Shown here: positions 7,391 to 16,158 of the stretch, in pieces
How the letters are laid out: each line of letters starts with the position of its first letter
Numbering within the stretch: the stretch's first letter is position 1
NCBI GenBank assembly: GCA_023387695.1
Contig: JAEWHT010000016.1
Location: 1 to 29,084 of the forward strand
Length of the DNA: 29,084 nt
Direction of reading: 5' to 3'
Origin: Pseudomonadota bacterium
GTDB taxonomy: Bacteria > Pseudomonadota > Alphaproteobacteria > Rhizobiales > Xanthobacteraceae
The notes under the pieces: generated by a model
What the model saw: the letters and a program-made list of their open reading frames with translations, nothing else
Database searches by the model: none
What the model was told of the DNA's origin: nothing
Program-made: the position numbers and the translations under genes

Positions 7391-7921
7391 CTACGCTTGC
7401 CTGAGCTGCGCGAGCACCTCGCTCACGAACGCATCTAAGTCGCCGCCATCGAACAGAAACCCCGGCAGTCCGAGCGCCTGGCCGGCCTCGAGGTCCCGCG
7501 CCTGATCTCCGATCACGAAGCTGCCGTCGAGTTGCACGGGCCAGTGCTGGATGAGATCGCGCAACATGCCGGGCGCGGGCTTGCGCCAGTCGTGCTCCCT
7601 GGCGTAGCCGGCGACCGTCCCTTGCGGATGATACGGACAGAAGCGGATGTCGTCGATCGCAGCGCCTTCGCGGGCGAGCTCGTCGCGCATCCAGCCGTGT
7701 AGCGCATTCACATCGGCTTCGCTGTAGAGGCCACGTGCGACGCCGGACTGGTTGGTGAAGACGAACACCCAGTAGCCGGCCTCGTTGAGGCGGCGAATGG
7801 CCTTGCCGACGTTGGGCATCCAGCGGATGCGATCGCGCGTGCCGACATAGCCGTCGTCTTGATTGATGACGCCGTCACGATCGAAGAATGCGGCAGGCTT
7901 CGCCACGCGTTTGTCAGACAT
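7391..7921 (-). CDS. gmhB: D-glycero-D-manno-heptose 1,7-bisphosphate 7-phosphatase (HAD family)
   Basis: A 176-residue cytoplasmic HAD phosphatase in ADP-heptose synthesis for the LPS core. It has the nucleophile motif DRDGVIN (D14, D16), TNQSG at 56-60, the lysine motif WRKPAPGML (K114) and the acidic motif IGDQARD (D139). In E. coli GmhB a structural zinc is held by C92, H94, C107 and C109; here the aligned residues are C95, Y97, H110 and W112, so zinc is probably not bound. The start ATG 7921 overlaps the waaF stop by 8 bases, showing tight translational coupling. A histidinol-phosphate-phosphatase role is less likely given waaF, hldD and hldE beside it. Confidence 0.9.
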   Translation of the reverse strand: MSDKRVAKPAAFFDRDGVINQDDGYVGTRDRIRWMPNVGKAIRRLNEAGYWVFVFTNQSGVARGLYSEADVNALHGWMRDELAREGAAIDDIRFCPYHPQGTVAGYAREHDWRKPAPGMLRDLIQHWPVQLDGSFVIGDQARDLEAGQALGLPGFLFDGGDLDAFVSEVLAQLRQA

Positions 7922-9002
7922 CGATGTGGCCCTGCGTTCTGGCGAGCACATCGCGTGCGATCTCGACCACCTCTGACGCTGCGATGTCGCGCATGCAGCG
8001 GTGGTCGTTCATCTTGCAGATCGTGCTCTGGCACGGCTGGCAGGCGAGCACGCTCTTGTTCTGGACCACGGTCGCGGCGAGGCCGTTGAGGGGAGCCCAG
8101 AGATAGGGGCTGGTCGGACCGAAGATGCCCATGGTGGGCGTGTTCAGCGCGGCTGCGATATGCATCAGGCCGGAATCGTTGGAGATCGCGACGCCGGCCG
8201 CCGCCATGGCGAGGACGCCGTTACGTAAGTCGTTGCCGGTGAGATCGCGTACCCCCGGGCCGCCAGCGGTCCCCGGGCCACCCGCGGCGACGATCTCCTG
8301 GGCGAGGCCTTTCTCGGCGGGGCCGCCGACCACCCAGACCTCGAGCCCGCGTTCGACCAGCAGGCGCGCGGCCTCGGGATAGTAGGTCCAGCGCTTGGAC
8401 ACCCCGACCGAGCCGGGGGCGAGCGCGACAGCGGCGCCGACGCTGAGGCCGTTGGACTGGCGCCAGCGGGCGATCTCGTCGGACGGAACCCGCAATTGCG
8501 GGACCGGCCATTCCGGAGGCAGCGGGGCGCCGTCGGGCTGGGCGAGGGCGGCGTTCTTGTCGATGAAGCGGGGTAATTTCTTCTCGCCCCAGCGCCAGCG
8601 GTTGAGGAGCCCGAACCGGAACTCACCGACGAAGCCGACGCGCTCGGGGATGCCGGCCAGCGCGGGCGCAATGGCGGCCTTCCAGGTCCGCGGCAGCACC
8701 AGGGCGGTGCCGTAGTTTCGCTCGCGCAGGGCCTTCGCCAGGCCGAGCTGGCGGCCGACGGCAAGGCTCCCCCGAGGAAGATCCCAGACGATCCCAGCGC
8801 GGACGCCGGGCATGTAATCGACCAGCGGGGCGCATTGGGACGTGGTCAGGAGATCGACCGGCCGATTGGGCCAGCGTTCCTTGAGCACCCGAACAACGGT
8901 GTGATTCCGGACGAAATCCCCGATCCACATATAGGGGACGATCAGGATCGGGCGTGTGTCCCTCCGATCCTCACTCCCGTTAAATTGCGAATCTTGGTTC
9001 AT
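7914..9002 (-). CDS. waaF: ADP-heptose:LPS heptosyltransferase II
   Basis: A 362-residue GT9 family transferase acting at the cytoplasmic face of the inner membrane and adding heptose to the LPS inner core. The GT9 motif SNDSGLMH is at 274-281. The C-terminal cysteine cluster C-x2-C-x4-C-x6-C (C321, C324, C329, C336) is typical of WaaF. The N-terminal stretch ILIVPYMWIGDFV is a variant of the usual ILIV...GD glycosyltransferase opening. It heads a two-gene unit with gmhB and is divergent from hldD, with 160 bases between them. The ATG at 9002 gives the full family length. Confidence 0.92.
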   Translation of the reverse strand: MNQDSQFNGSEDRRDTRPILIVPYMWIGDFVRNHTVVRVLKERWPNRPVDLLTTSQCAPLVDYMPGVRAGIVWDLPRGSLAVGRQLGLAKALRERNYGTALVLPRTWKAAIAPALAGIPERVGFVGEFRFGLLNRWRWGEKKLPRFIDKNAALAQPDGAPLPPEWPVPQLRVPSDEIARWRQSNGLSVGAAVALAPGSVGVSKRWTYYPEAARLLVERGLEVWVVGGPAEKGLAQEIVAAGGPGTAGGPGVRDLTGNDLRNGVLAMAAAGVAISNDSGLMHIAAALNTPTMGIFGPTSPYLWAPLNGLAATVVQNKSVLACQPCQSTICKMNDHRCMRDIAASEVVEIARDVLARTQGHIDV

Positions 9003-9103
9003 TCGTTAATAGTTGCCGCAGACGCTCTGATTGAGGCGGTTCGGTAGCCGCTCCGCGCCAAGAGGTAAAGCCGGCAGAGGGCGAGTCCCAAAATGCTTAC
9101 ACT

Positions 9104-9132
9104 TTGGCAGGCGATGCGCTACGGCAGGTATC
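9104..9132 (+). promoter_or_regulatory. Candidate promoter for hldD-hldE-ligase operon
   Basis: TTGGCA (9104-9109), a 17-base spacer and GGTATC (9127-9132) would start transcription about 24-30 bases before the hldD ATG. The match to the -10 consensus is only moderate. A small inverted repeat, CCAAA...TTTGG, overlaps the -35 box. Confidence 0.35.
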
Positions 9133-9162
9133 GGGCCGCAAAAATCGGGCAGGGTAGTTGGA

Positions 9163-10143
9163 ATGTTGCTGGTGACCGGCGGGGCCGGTTTTATCGGATC
9201 GAATGTCGTGGCTGCGCTGAACGAGGCCGGCCGCACCGACGTCGTGGTCTGCGACCTGCTCGGCAGCGATGGCAAATGGCGCAACCTCGCCAAGCGCCAG
9301 CTTGTGGATATCGTGCCACCGGCCGAGCTGCCGGACTGGCTGAGGGGCCGCAAGCTGGACGCCGTGATCCATCTCGGGGCGATTTCCGCCACCACCGCGA
9401 CCGACGGCGATCTCGTTATCGAAACCAATTTCCGCTTCTCGATGCGCCTGCTCGACTGGTGCACGGCCAATGCCGTGCCGCTGATCTATGCGTCGTCGGC
9501 TGCGACCTATGGCGACGGTGCGGAAGGTTTTGACGACGACGCTTCCCTTGCGGCGCTGAAAAAACTGCGGCCGATGAATCTCTACGGCTGGAGCAAGCAG
9601 CTGTTCGACCTCGCAGTCGCCGAGCGCGTTGCTCGGGGCGAGAAGCTGCCGCCGCAATGGGCCGGGCTGAAATTCTTCAACGTGTTCGGTCCGAACGAAT
9701 ACCACAAGGGCACGATGATGAGCGTGCTGGCGCGCCGCTTCGATGACGTCAAGGCGGGCCGCGTCGTGCAGCTGTTCAAGTCGCACCGCGACGGCATTAC
9801 CGACGGCGACCAGCGCCGCGACTTCATCTATGTCGACGACGTCGTCCGCGTCATTCTGTGGCTGCTGGCGACGCCTGCGGTGTCGGGGCTGTTCAACGTC
9901 GGCACCGGCAAGGCACGCAGCTTCAGGGATCTGATGCTGGCGGCCTATGCAGCGCTCGGCGCAAGGCCGAACATCGAATATGTCGACATGCCCGAGCAGA
10001 TCCGCGACAGCTACCAGTACTTCACCCAGAGCGAGGTCGATCGGCTCTGCCGCGCCGGCTATAACGGGGGCTTCACTGCACTCGAAGATGCGGTGAAGGC
10101 CTATGTCGGGGACTATCTCGACCGGCCCGACCGTTTTCGCTGA
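9163..10143 (+). CDS. hldD: ADP-L-glycero-D-manno-heptose 6-epimerase
   Basis: A 326-residue SDR epimerase completing ADP-heptose synthesis by inverting C-6 of ADP-D-glycero-D-manno-heptose. The dinucleotide-binding motif GGAGFIG is at 6-12. The catalytic pair Tyr141/Lys145 is in YGWSK. KFFNVFGPNEYHKG is a strong HldD signature, and DFIYVDDVV follows. I take the ATG at 9163, which opens directly into the Rossmann strand MLLVTGG and has AGGG upstream; the frame is open further 5' but that part has no family similarity. It is followed 11 bases later by hldE and then by the ligase-like gene in one operon. Confidence 0.95.
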   Translation: MLLVTGGAGFIGSNVVAALNEAGRTDVVVCDLLGSDGKWRNLAKRQLVDIVPPAELPDWLRGRKLDAVIHLGAISATTATDGDLVIETNFRFSMRLLDWCTANAVPLIYASSAATYGDGAEGFDDDASLAALKKLRPMNLYGWSKQLFDLAVAERVARGEKLPPQWAGLKFFNVFGPNEYHKGTMMSVLARRFDDVKAGRVVQLFKSHRDGITDGDQRRDFIYVDDVVRVILWLLATPAVSGLFNVGTGKARSFRDLMLAAYAALGARPNIEYVDMPEQIRDSYQYFTQSEVDRLCRAGYNGGFTALEDAVKAYVGDYLDRPDRFR

Positions 10144-10154
10144 GGCCCATCACC

Positions 10155-11639
10155 ATGCCGACGCCCATCCTCGATTTCGATGCCCTCGCGCAAGACATCG
10201 CCCGCCGTACGGTGCTCTGCATCGGCGACATCATGCTGGACGAGTTCGTCTATGGCGAGGTGTCGCGAATTTCGCCGGAAGCGCCGACGCCTGTGATCGC
10301 CGCCCAGCGCAGCGAGATCCATATCGGCGGTGCCGGCAACGTCGCGCGCAATATTGCCGCCCTCGGCGGGCGCTGCATCTTCGTCGGCCTTGTCGGTGAG
10401 GACGATGCCGGCAGGCGGCTCGCTTCGGCGCTGGCCGAACATGCCGGAATCGAAAGTGCGCTGGTGTGCGACCCGTCGCGGCCGACGACGCGAAAAGTCC
10501 GCTTCGTCTCCGAGCATTTTTCCACGCACATGCTGCGCGCGGATTGGGAGCAGGCACTGCCTGCCTCCGATGAGGTCGAAGCGAGGCTGATCGAAGCGAT
10601 CGTGCCGCAGATCGCGCGTGCCGACATCGTGCTGCTGTCCGACTATGCCAAGGGTGTGCTGACCGCGCGCGTGATCCGCCACACCATCGATGCCGCGCGA
10701 AAACTCGGCAAGCGTGTGATCGTCGATCCCAAGAGCATGAACTGGGCGATCTATCGCGGCGCCACGCTGCTCACGCCCAACCGCAAGGAATTCGCGGAAG
10801 CCACCCGCAGCCGTGCCGACACGCCGCAGAGCATCGTCGATGCAAGCGAGGACGTGATGCGTCTTGCTGATTGCGAAGCGATCCTGGTCACGCAAGGCGA
10901 GCATGGCATGACTTTGGTGCCGCGGAGCGGCGAGGCCGTCCATGTTCCGGCTGTCCCGGTTAAGGTGCGCGATGTCTCCGGCGCAGGTGACACGGTGGCT
11001 GCCGCGCTCGCAGTGTCGCTCGCGGCGGGTGCGGATTGGGACACGGCACTCCGGATGGCGAGTGCAGCCGCCGCGGTCGCCGTCGGCAAGCAGGGCACTG
11101 CCAGCGTGAGCGCGGCCGAGCTGCGGCGAAAGATCCTGCCGCATGCCACTCTCGCGGCCGAAGAGAAGGTGGTGAACGCGCCTGGCGCGCTCGAGGCCCA
11201 GCTCGCCGAATGGAAGAAGGAAGGGCTGCGGGTCGGTTTCACCAATGGCTGCTTCGATATCCTGCACCCCGGCCACGTCAAGGTGCTGACCGCGGCGCGC
11301 GCCGCCTGCGACCGACTGATCGTTGGGCTCAACAGCGACGCCTCGGTGCGGCGGCTGAAGGGTGCCGATCGCCCTGTCCAGGACGAGCGGGCACGGGCGG
11401 AGGTGCTGGCCGCGCTCGAGGCCGTAGACCTCGTCGTCGTCTTCGAGGAGGATACACCGATCGATCTGATCACCCGGATCACGCCGAGCGTGCTGGTCAA
11501 GGGTGGCGACTATACGCGCGAGCAGGTGGTCGGCCATGAGGTCGTCGAAGCTGCGGGCGGGGTGGTCGTGCTGGTCGACATACTCCAGGGGTTCAGCACG
11601 ACGGCGCTGGTCCATCGCGCGCGCGGAGCGGCGAAGTGA
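10155..11639 (+). CDS. hldE: Bifunctional heptose 7-phosphate kinase / heptose 1-phosphate adenylyltransferase
   Basis: A 494-residue two-domain cytoplasmic enzyme. The N-terminal ribokinase-like (PfkB) domain, about 1-330, phosphorylates heptose-7-phosphate at O-1 and carries the anion-hole/catalytic motif VSGAGDT near 274-280. The C-terminal nucleotidyltransferase domain, about 355-494, carries FTNGCFDILHPGH near 361-373 and adds AMP to form ADP-heptose. The fused arrangement is the same as in E. coli HldE. The ATG at 10155 has GAGG about ten bases upstream, overlapping the hldD stop. The last codon overlaps the next gene start as GTGA. Confidence 0.96.
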   Translation: MPTPILDFDALAQDIARRTVLCIGDIMLDEFVYGEVSRISPEAPTPVIAAQRSEIHIGGAGNVARNIAALGGRCIFVGLVGEDDAGRRLASALAEHAGIESALVCDPSRPTTRKVRFVSEHFSTHMLRADWEQALPASDEVEARLIEAIVPQIARADIVLLSDYAKGVLTARVIRHTIDAARKLGKRVIVDPKSMNWAIYRGATLLTPNRKEFAEATRSRADTPQSIVDASEDVMRLADCEAILVTQGEHGMTLVPRSGEAVHVPAVPVKVRDVSGAGDTVAAALAVSLAAGADWDTALRMASAAAAVAVGKQGTASVSAAELRRKILPHATLAAEEKVVNAPGALEAQLAEWKKEGLRVGFTNGCFDILHPGHVKVLTAARAACDRLIVGLNSDASVRRLKGADRPVQDERARAEVLAALEAVDLVVVFEEDTPIDLITRITPSVLVKGGDYTREQVVGHEVVEAAGGVVVLVDILQGFSTTALVHRARGAAK

Positions 11640-12922
11640 CGGCAGTTGCGGGAGAGACGACCGCCCAGATGCTGCGGCGGCGTTTCCGCAGCCCGGCGGC
11701 CTGGGGCGAGACGGTCGATCTGTTCGCGATTTTGACGGTTGCATCGCTGCCATGGTCGACCTCGCTCACGGCGATCTTCAACGCCGCGTTCCTGGTCTGC
11801 ATGGTGCCGTTTCTCGACGTCCGCGCCTTCCTGCAATCGCTGAAGCGGCCGATCTCTGCGGCGCCGATCGCGCTGTTCCTGCTTGCGCTGGTGGGGACAC
11901 TATGGTCGGACGCGACCTGGGGCGCGCGCCTCTACGCCGTCAGTCCCACCGTCAAGCTGCTCGTGCTGCCTGTGCTGCTCTATCATTTCGAGCGCTCCCC
12001 CCGCGGAAACTGGATCTTCATCGCTTTCCTGGTGTCCTGCGCGCTGCTCTCGGTGATGTCGTGGCTGGTTGCTTTTCATCCCGAGCTGGCGCTGAGGCCT
12101 TACGATCCCCTCGAGCGCGGTATCTTCGTCAAGAACTACATCGACCAGAGCCAGGAGTTTACGCTCTGTGCGGTCGCGCTCGCTTATCCGACCGCGCTGC
12201 TGCTGCGCGAGAAGCGGTATTGGCTTGCTGGATTGCTGGTGGCGCTGGCGCTGAGCTTTTTCGTCAACATGGCTTTCGTGGTGGTGTCGCGCACGGCGCT
12301 CGTCACCGTTCCGATCATGTTCGGCGTGTTCGCGCTGCTGCATTTGAAACGGCGCAGTATCGCGATGATCTCCGTCGTCCTGATCGCAGGCGCTGCGATC
12401 GCATGGCAGGCCTCGCCGCAATTGCGAAAGACGGCCGACACCTTTGTCAGCGACTATCAACTCTACACCCAGAAGAACATTCCGACCTCGATGGGCGAAC
12501 GTCTCGAGTACTGGCGGCACTCCATTCAATTCTTCAAGCAGGCGCCGCTTGCGGGGTATGGGACCGGCTCCTCGCAGGGACTGTTCGAACGGGCCGCCAA
12601 AGAGCCCTCATGGACGCCGGGCGTGAGGGTGTTTCCAAATCCGCATAACCAGACGCTGCATGTCGCCATCCAGTGGGGCATCATCGGTATCGTCATCCTC
12701 TACGCCATCTGGATATCGCATCTCCTGCTGTTTCGCGGCGATGGGTTTGCCAATTGGGTGGGACTTCTGGTCGTCGTGCAGAACGTCTTCACGTCGCTGT
12801 TCAACTCCCATCTGTTCGACTTCCACGAGGGTTGGATGTACGTCATCGGTGTCGGCGTCGCCGGCGGCATGGTGGTCCGGGCACAACAGGCCAAGGCGAG
12901 GGTGGGCGGAGTTGGTTCCTGA
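11636..12922 (+). CDS. O-antigen ligase (WaaL/Wzy-type membrane protein)
   Basis: A 428-residue inner-membrane protein with about 11-12 hydrophobic segments and one larger periplasmic loop at about 270-345. At the end of that loop NPHNQTLH contains H337, the position and context of the conserved catalytic histidine of WaaL-type ligases. RTAL near 220 may supply the conserved arginine. It probably joins undecaprenyl-linked O-antigen to lipid A-core on the periplasmic side. Wzy polymerases share this fold, so a polymerase role remains possible. The GTG start overlaps the hldE TGA by four bases (GTGA), indicating translational coupling with the core-heptose genes and favouring the ligase role. 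Confidence 0.8.
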   Translation: MTAVAGETTAQMLRRRFRSPAAWGETVDLFAILTVASLPWSTSLTAIFNAAFLVCMVPFLDVRAFLQSLKRPISAAPIALFLLALVGTLWSDATWGARLYAVSPTVKLLVLPVLLYHFERSPRGNWIFIAFLVSCALLSVMSWLVAFHPELALRPYDPLERGIFVKNYIDQSQEFTLCAVALAYPTALLLREKRYWLAGLLVALALSFFVNMAFVVVSRTALVTVPIMFGVFALLHLKRRSIAMISVVLIAGAAIAWQASPQLRKTADTFVSDYQLYTQKNIPTSMGERLEYWRHSIQFFKQAPLAGYGTGSSQGLFERAAKEPSWTPGVRVFPNPHNQTLHVAIQWGIIGIVILYAIWISHLLLFRGDGFANWVGLLVVVQNVFTSLFNSHLFDFHEGWMYVIGVGVAGGMVVRAQQAKARVGGVGS

Positions 12923-13006
12923 ACGGCCGCGCGGCTGGCAACTCCTGTCGAGATGGGCTATCAGCGCGGTCAGGTTGCACCTAACGGGATATTCATCGGT
13001 CGGCGG

Positions 13007-14923
13007 ATGACGCGTCTTTCGCATCTTACCTTGCGCAATTTTCTGATCGCGCTCCACGACCTGCTGGCGACGACAGCGGCGCTGTTCGCGGCTTTCTATC
13101 TGCGCTTCGAGGGCCGCGAGGCCTTCTATGACAGCCTGCCGTTGCTGTTCCAGATTTTGCCCTATTTCCTCACCTTCAGCGTGGTCGTCTTCTTCGTCTT
13201 CAACCTGACCACGGCGAAGTGGCGCTTCATCTCGCTGCCGGACGCGCTGAACATCATCCGCGTTGCAACCGTCCTGACGGTCGCGCTGCTGGCGCTCGAC
13301 TACATCTTCGTTGCCCCCAACATTCGCGGCACCTTCTTCCTCGGCAAGGTGACGATCGTCCTCTACTGGTTTCTGGAGATCTTCGCGCTCAGTGCCCTGC
13401 GCATGGCCTACCGATATTTCCGCTACACGCGGGTGCGGCGCCATGCCCTTTCCGACGATGCCGCGCCGACACTGCTGATCGGTCGGGCGGCGGATGCAGA
13501 GGTGCTGTTGCGAGGGATCGAGAGTGGGTCGATCAAACGGATCTGGCCGGTCGGCGTCTTGTCGCCATCGGGCTCCGACCGAGGGCATCTGATCCGCAAC
13601 GTGCCGGTGCTGGGCGGGCTCCACGATATCGAGGACGTCGTCGCCGATTACGCCAAGCGCAACAAGCCGATCGCGCGCATCGTCATGACGCCGTCGGCCT
13701 TCGAGCCGGAATCTCATCCGGAATCGATTCTGATGCGCGCGCGCAAGCTGGGCGTGATCGTCAACCGCTTGCCCTCGCTCGATAGCGGCGACGCGCCGCG
13801 GCTGACCGCGGTCGCGGTCGAGGACCTCTTGTTGCGGCCGAGCGAAAAGATCGACTATGCGCGCCTCGAAGCCCTGATCAGAGGCAAGGCGGTGATCGTT
13901 ACGGGTGGCGGCGGTTCGATCGGCTCGGAGATCTGCGAGCGGATTGTCGCGTTCGGCGCCGCGCGCCTGCTGATCCTGGAAAATTCCGAGCCGGCGCTCT
14001 ACGCGATCACGGAGAAGCTCGCCGCGCAGGACACGGCCGAGATCGACGGACGCATCGCCGACATTCGCGACCGCGAGCGCGTGATGCGGCTGATGGCTGA
14101 GTTCAAGCCCGACATCGTGTTCCATGCGGCCGCCCTCAAGCACGTACCGATCCTCGAGCGCGACTGGAGCGAGGGCGTCAAGACCAACATCTTCGGTTCG
14201 ATCAACGTCGCCGATGCCGCGCTCGCCGCCGGCGCCGAAGCCATGGTGATGATCTCGACCGACAAGGCGATCGAGCCGGTGTCGATGCTGGGGCTGACCA
14301 AGCGCTTCGCCGAGATGTACTGCCAGGCACTCGATCATGATCTTGCCACGGGCAGCGTTGGCTCCAAGGGCAAGCCGCCGATGCGGCTGATCTCGGTCCG
14401 GTTCGGCAATGTGCTGGCCTCGAACGGTTCGGTGGTGCCGAAGTTCAAGGCCCAGATCGAGGCGGGCGGTCCGGTGACGGTGACGCATCCCGACATGGTC
14501 CGTTATTTCATGACCATCCGCGAGGCCTGCGACCTCGTCATCACCGCGGCCACGCACGCGCTCGGTACGACGCGACCGGACGTTTCCGTCTATGTCCTCA
14601 ATATGGGCCAGCCGGTGAAGATCGCCGATCTCGCCGAACGCATGATCCGTCTCTCCGGCCTGCAGCCCGGCTATGACATCGAGATCGTGTTTACGGGGAT
14701 GCGGCCGGGCGAACGCCTGCACGAAATCCTGTTTGCCACGGAAGAACCCACCCGCGAGATCGGCGTCGCCGGCATCATGGCCGCGCAGCCGAACGAGCCG
14801 CCGATGCAGACGCTGCGCAAATGGATCACGGCGCTGGACCAGGCAATCGCGCGCGACGACCGGGCGACCATCAGGACCATCCTGCAGGAGGCTGTCCCCG
14901 AGTTCGGGTCGACCGCGGCCTGA
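13007..14923 (+). CDS. Membrane-anchored nucleoside-diphosphate-sugar 4,6-dehydratase (WbpM/PglF/WreV-like)
   Basis: A protein of about 638 residues, with an N-terminal membrane domain of four helices (about 5-135), a Rossmann-like CoA-binding-type domain and a C-terminal SDR dehydratase domain. The NAD motif TGGGGSIGSE is at 299-308. The active site reads STDKA (S417, T418, D419, K420) and SMLGLTK (M427, K432). Met in place of the usual SDR tyrosine is the hallmark of the WbpM/PglF 4,6-dehydratases that make UDP-4-keto-6-deoxy-GlcNAc. HPDMVRYFMTI and RPGERLHE complete the family pattern. A start at ATG 12953 would add 18 residues unlike the family; neither start has a good ribosome binding site. 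The stop lies 2 bases before the next gene. Confidence 0.88.
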   Translation: MTRLSHLTLRNFLIALHDLLATTAALFAAFYLRFEGREAFYDSLPLLFQILPYFLTFSVVVFFVFNLTTAKWRFISLPDALNIIRVATVLTVALLALDYIFVAPNIRGTFFLGKVTIVLYWFLEIFALSALRMAYRYFRYTRVRRHALSDDAAPTLLIGRAADAEVLLRGIESGSIKRIWPVGVLSPSGSDRGHLIRNVPVLGGLHDIEDVVADYAKRNKPIARIVMTPSAFEPESHPESILMRARKLGVIVNRLPSLDSGDAPRLTAVAVEDLLLRPSEKIDYARLEALIRGKAVIVTGGGGSIGSEICERIVAFGAARLLILENSEPALYAITEKLAAQDTAEIDGRIADIRDRERVMRLMAEFKPDIVFHAAALKHVPILERDWSEGVKTNIFGSINVADAALAAGAEAMVMISTDKAIEPVSMLGLTKRFAEMYCQALDHDLATGSVGSKGKPPMRLISVRFGNVLASNGSVVPKFKAQIEAGGPVTVTHPDMVRYFMTIREACDLVITAATHALGTTRPDVSVYVLNMGQPVKIADLAERMIRLSGLQPGYDIEIVFTGMRPGERLHEILFATEEPTREIGVAGIMAAQPNEPPMQTLRKWITALDQAIARDDRATIRTILQEAVPEFGSTAA

Positions 14924-14925
14924 TC

Positions 14926-16158
14926 ATGCAGCCCCAAGACAAGATCGTGGGCAAGGTCGTCGTCGCAAGCCAGCATTATCCGCCGGATCCAAGCACGACC
15001 GCGGCGATCATGGCCGAGATCGCCTGCCACCTCGCGCGCGAACACGAGGTCGTGGTGCTGTCGGGCTCGCCCGGCGCGCTGCCGGCTTCGCAGACCGGCC
15101 CCGGCAAGCCTCGCGTCATTGCCGTCAAGAACAGGATCGCGGGCAAGGTGGCGCTGGTGCGGCGCGGCCTGTTCGAGCTGCTGTTCGTGCTGCGCATCTT
15201 CATCGCGCTGCTACGGCAACTTCGGCGCGGCGACGTCGTGCTGACCGTCACCGCGCCGTTCATGCTGCCTTACGCCGCTGTCGCTGCGGCGTGGATCAAA
15301 GGCGCGCGTTCGGCGCTGATCATGCACGACCTCTTCCCTGACGTGATGGTGATGGCCGGCATGCTGAAGCCCGGTTCGTTGGTCGCGGGGGTCATGCGCG
15401 CCGCCAACAGGTGGATGTTCCGGGCGCTCAATGCCGTCATCACCATCGGTCGCGATGCGGATGCACCACTGCTCGGCTATGCCGGCATGACGCGGAACAA
15501 GATCCGCTTCATCCCGAATTGGGCGACACTGGTGCCTGCGGTGCGGCCGGTGACATCGGACAATCCGTTCCGCAAGCCCCTTGCGGCGCGCTTCATCATC
15601 GGCCTGTCGGGCAATCTCGGTTTCACCCACGATCCGGAGATCGTGTTCGAAGCAGCGCGCCTTTTGAAGGACGAGCCCGACATTCAATTCCTGCTCTCGG
15701 GCTGGGGAATCGGCTTCGATCGGCTGAAGCAGCTGCAGGCGAGCGCGAATTTGCCCAATGTCAGCTTCGTGGCGCGGGTCGAGGATGCCGAGCTCGAGAC
15801 GTTCCTGGCCTCCGCCGATCTCTGGATCATTCCGTACCGCAAGAACGTCGCGGGGGTGTCGGTGCCGAGCCGCTTCTATAATCTTTTGGCGGTCGGGCGT
15901 CCCGTGGTGCTGGTCTCCGAGCCCGAGGCTGAAGCCGCGCTGACGGTGACGGAGAACGGGCTTGGCTGGGTGGTGACGCCGGGTCGCGCCGATCAGCTCG
16001 CGGATGCAATCCGTGTGGCATCACGCTCCAGCGACGTTGCAATGGCCGAGCGTGCGGTGACGGCGGCATCGAAGTTCGATCGCGGCGTTGCGATGAAAGC
16101 GTATGCGGCTCTGATCGAGGAATTGCTGCGTCAGCCGAATCTTTCGGGGCGACGATGA
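14926..16158 (+). CDS. GT4 glycosyltransferase, WcaI-like
   Basis: A 410-residue GT-B glycosyltransferase. It opens with VVVASQHYPPDPSTTA, a typical WcaI/WbuB-type N-terminus, and has a hydrophobic patch near 83-125 that may associate with the membrane. HDLFPD is at 134-139 and IPNW at 196-199. The donor-site segment GVSVPSRFYNLLAVGRP is at 310-326, where this subgroup lacks the first Glu of the classical EX7E motif. A role in adding a sugar to the lipid-linked O-antigen is inferred from its position between the dehydratase (2-base gap) and the reductase (ATGA overlap). The exact sugar is unknown. Confidence 0.82.
   Translation: MQPQDKIVGKVVVASQHYPPDPSTTAAIMAEIACHLAREHEVVVLSGSPGALPASQTGPGKPRVIAVKNRIAGKVALVRRGLFELLFVLRIFIALLRQLRRGDVVLTVTAPFMLPYAAVAAAWIKGARSALIMHDLFPDVMVMAGMLKPGSLVAGVMRAANRWMFRALNAVITIGRDADAPLLGYAGMTRNKIRFIPNWATLVPAVRPVTSDNPFRKPLAARFIIGLSGNLGFTHDPEIVFEAARLLKDEPDIQFLLSGWGIGFDRLKQLQASANLPNVSFVARVEDAELETFLASADLWIIPYRKNVAGVSVPSRFYNLLAVGRPVVLVSEPEAEAALTVTENGLGWVVTPGRADQLADAIRVASRSSDVAMAERAVTAASKFDRGVAMKAYAALIEELLRQPNLSGRR

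Noticed and set aside
10113..11753. A 546-codon open frame on the minus strand
   Set aside because: It is antisense to hldE, which has both complete catalytic domains.
12608..14722. A 704-codon open frame on the minus strand
   Set aside because: It lies opposite the ligase and dehydratase genes, has a composition dominated by R, H, D and G, and shows no recognisable fold. It is the usual antisense shadow of GC-rich coding DNA.
14821..16158. Longer GT4 protein starting at 14821
   Set aside because: The added part lies inside the upstream dehydratase gene in another frame and has no glycosyltransferase similarity; ATG 14926 opens directly before the conserved N-terminus.
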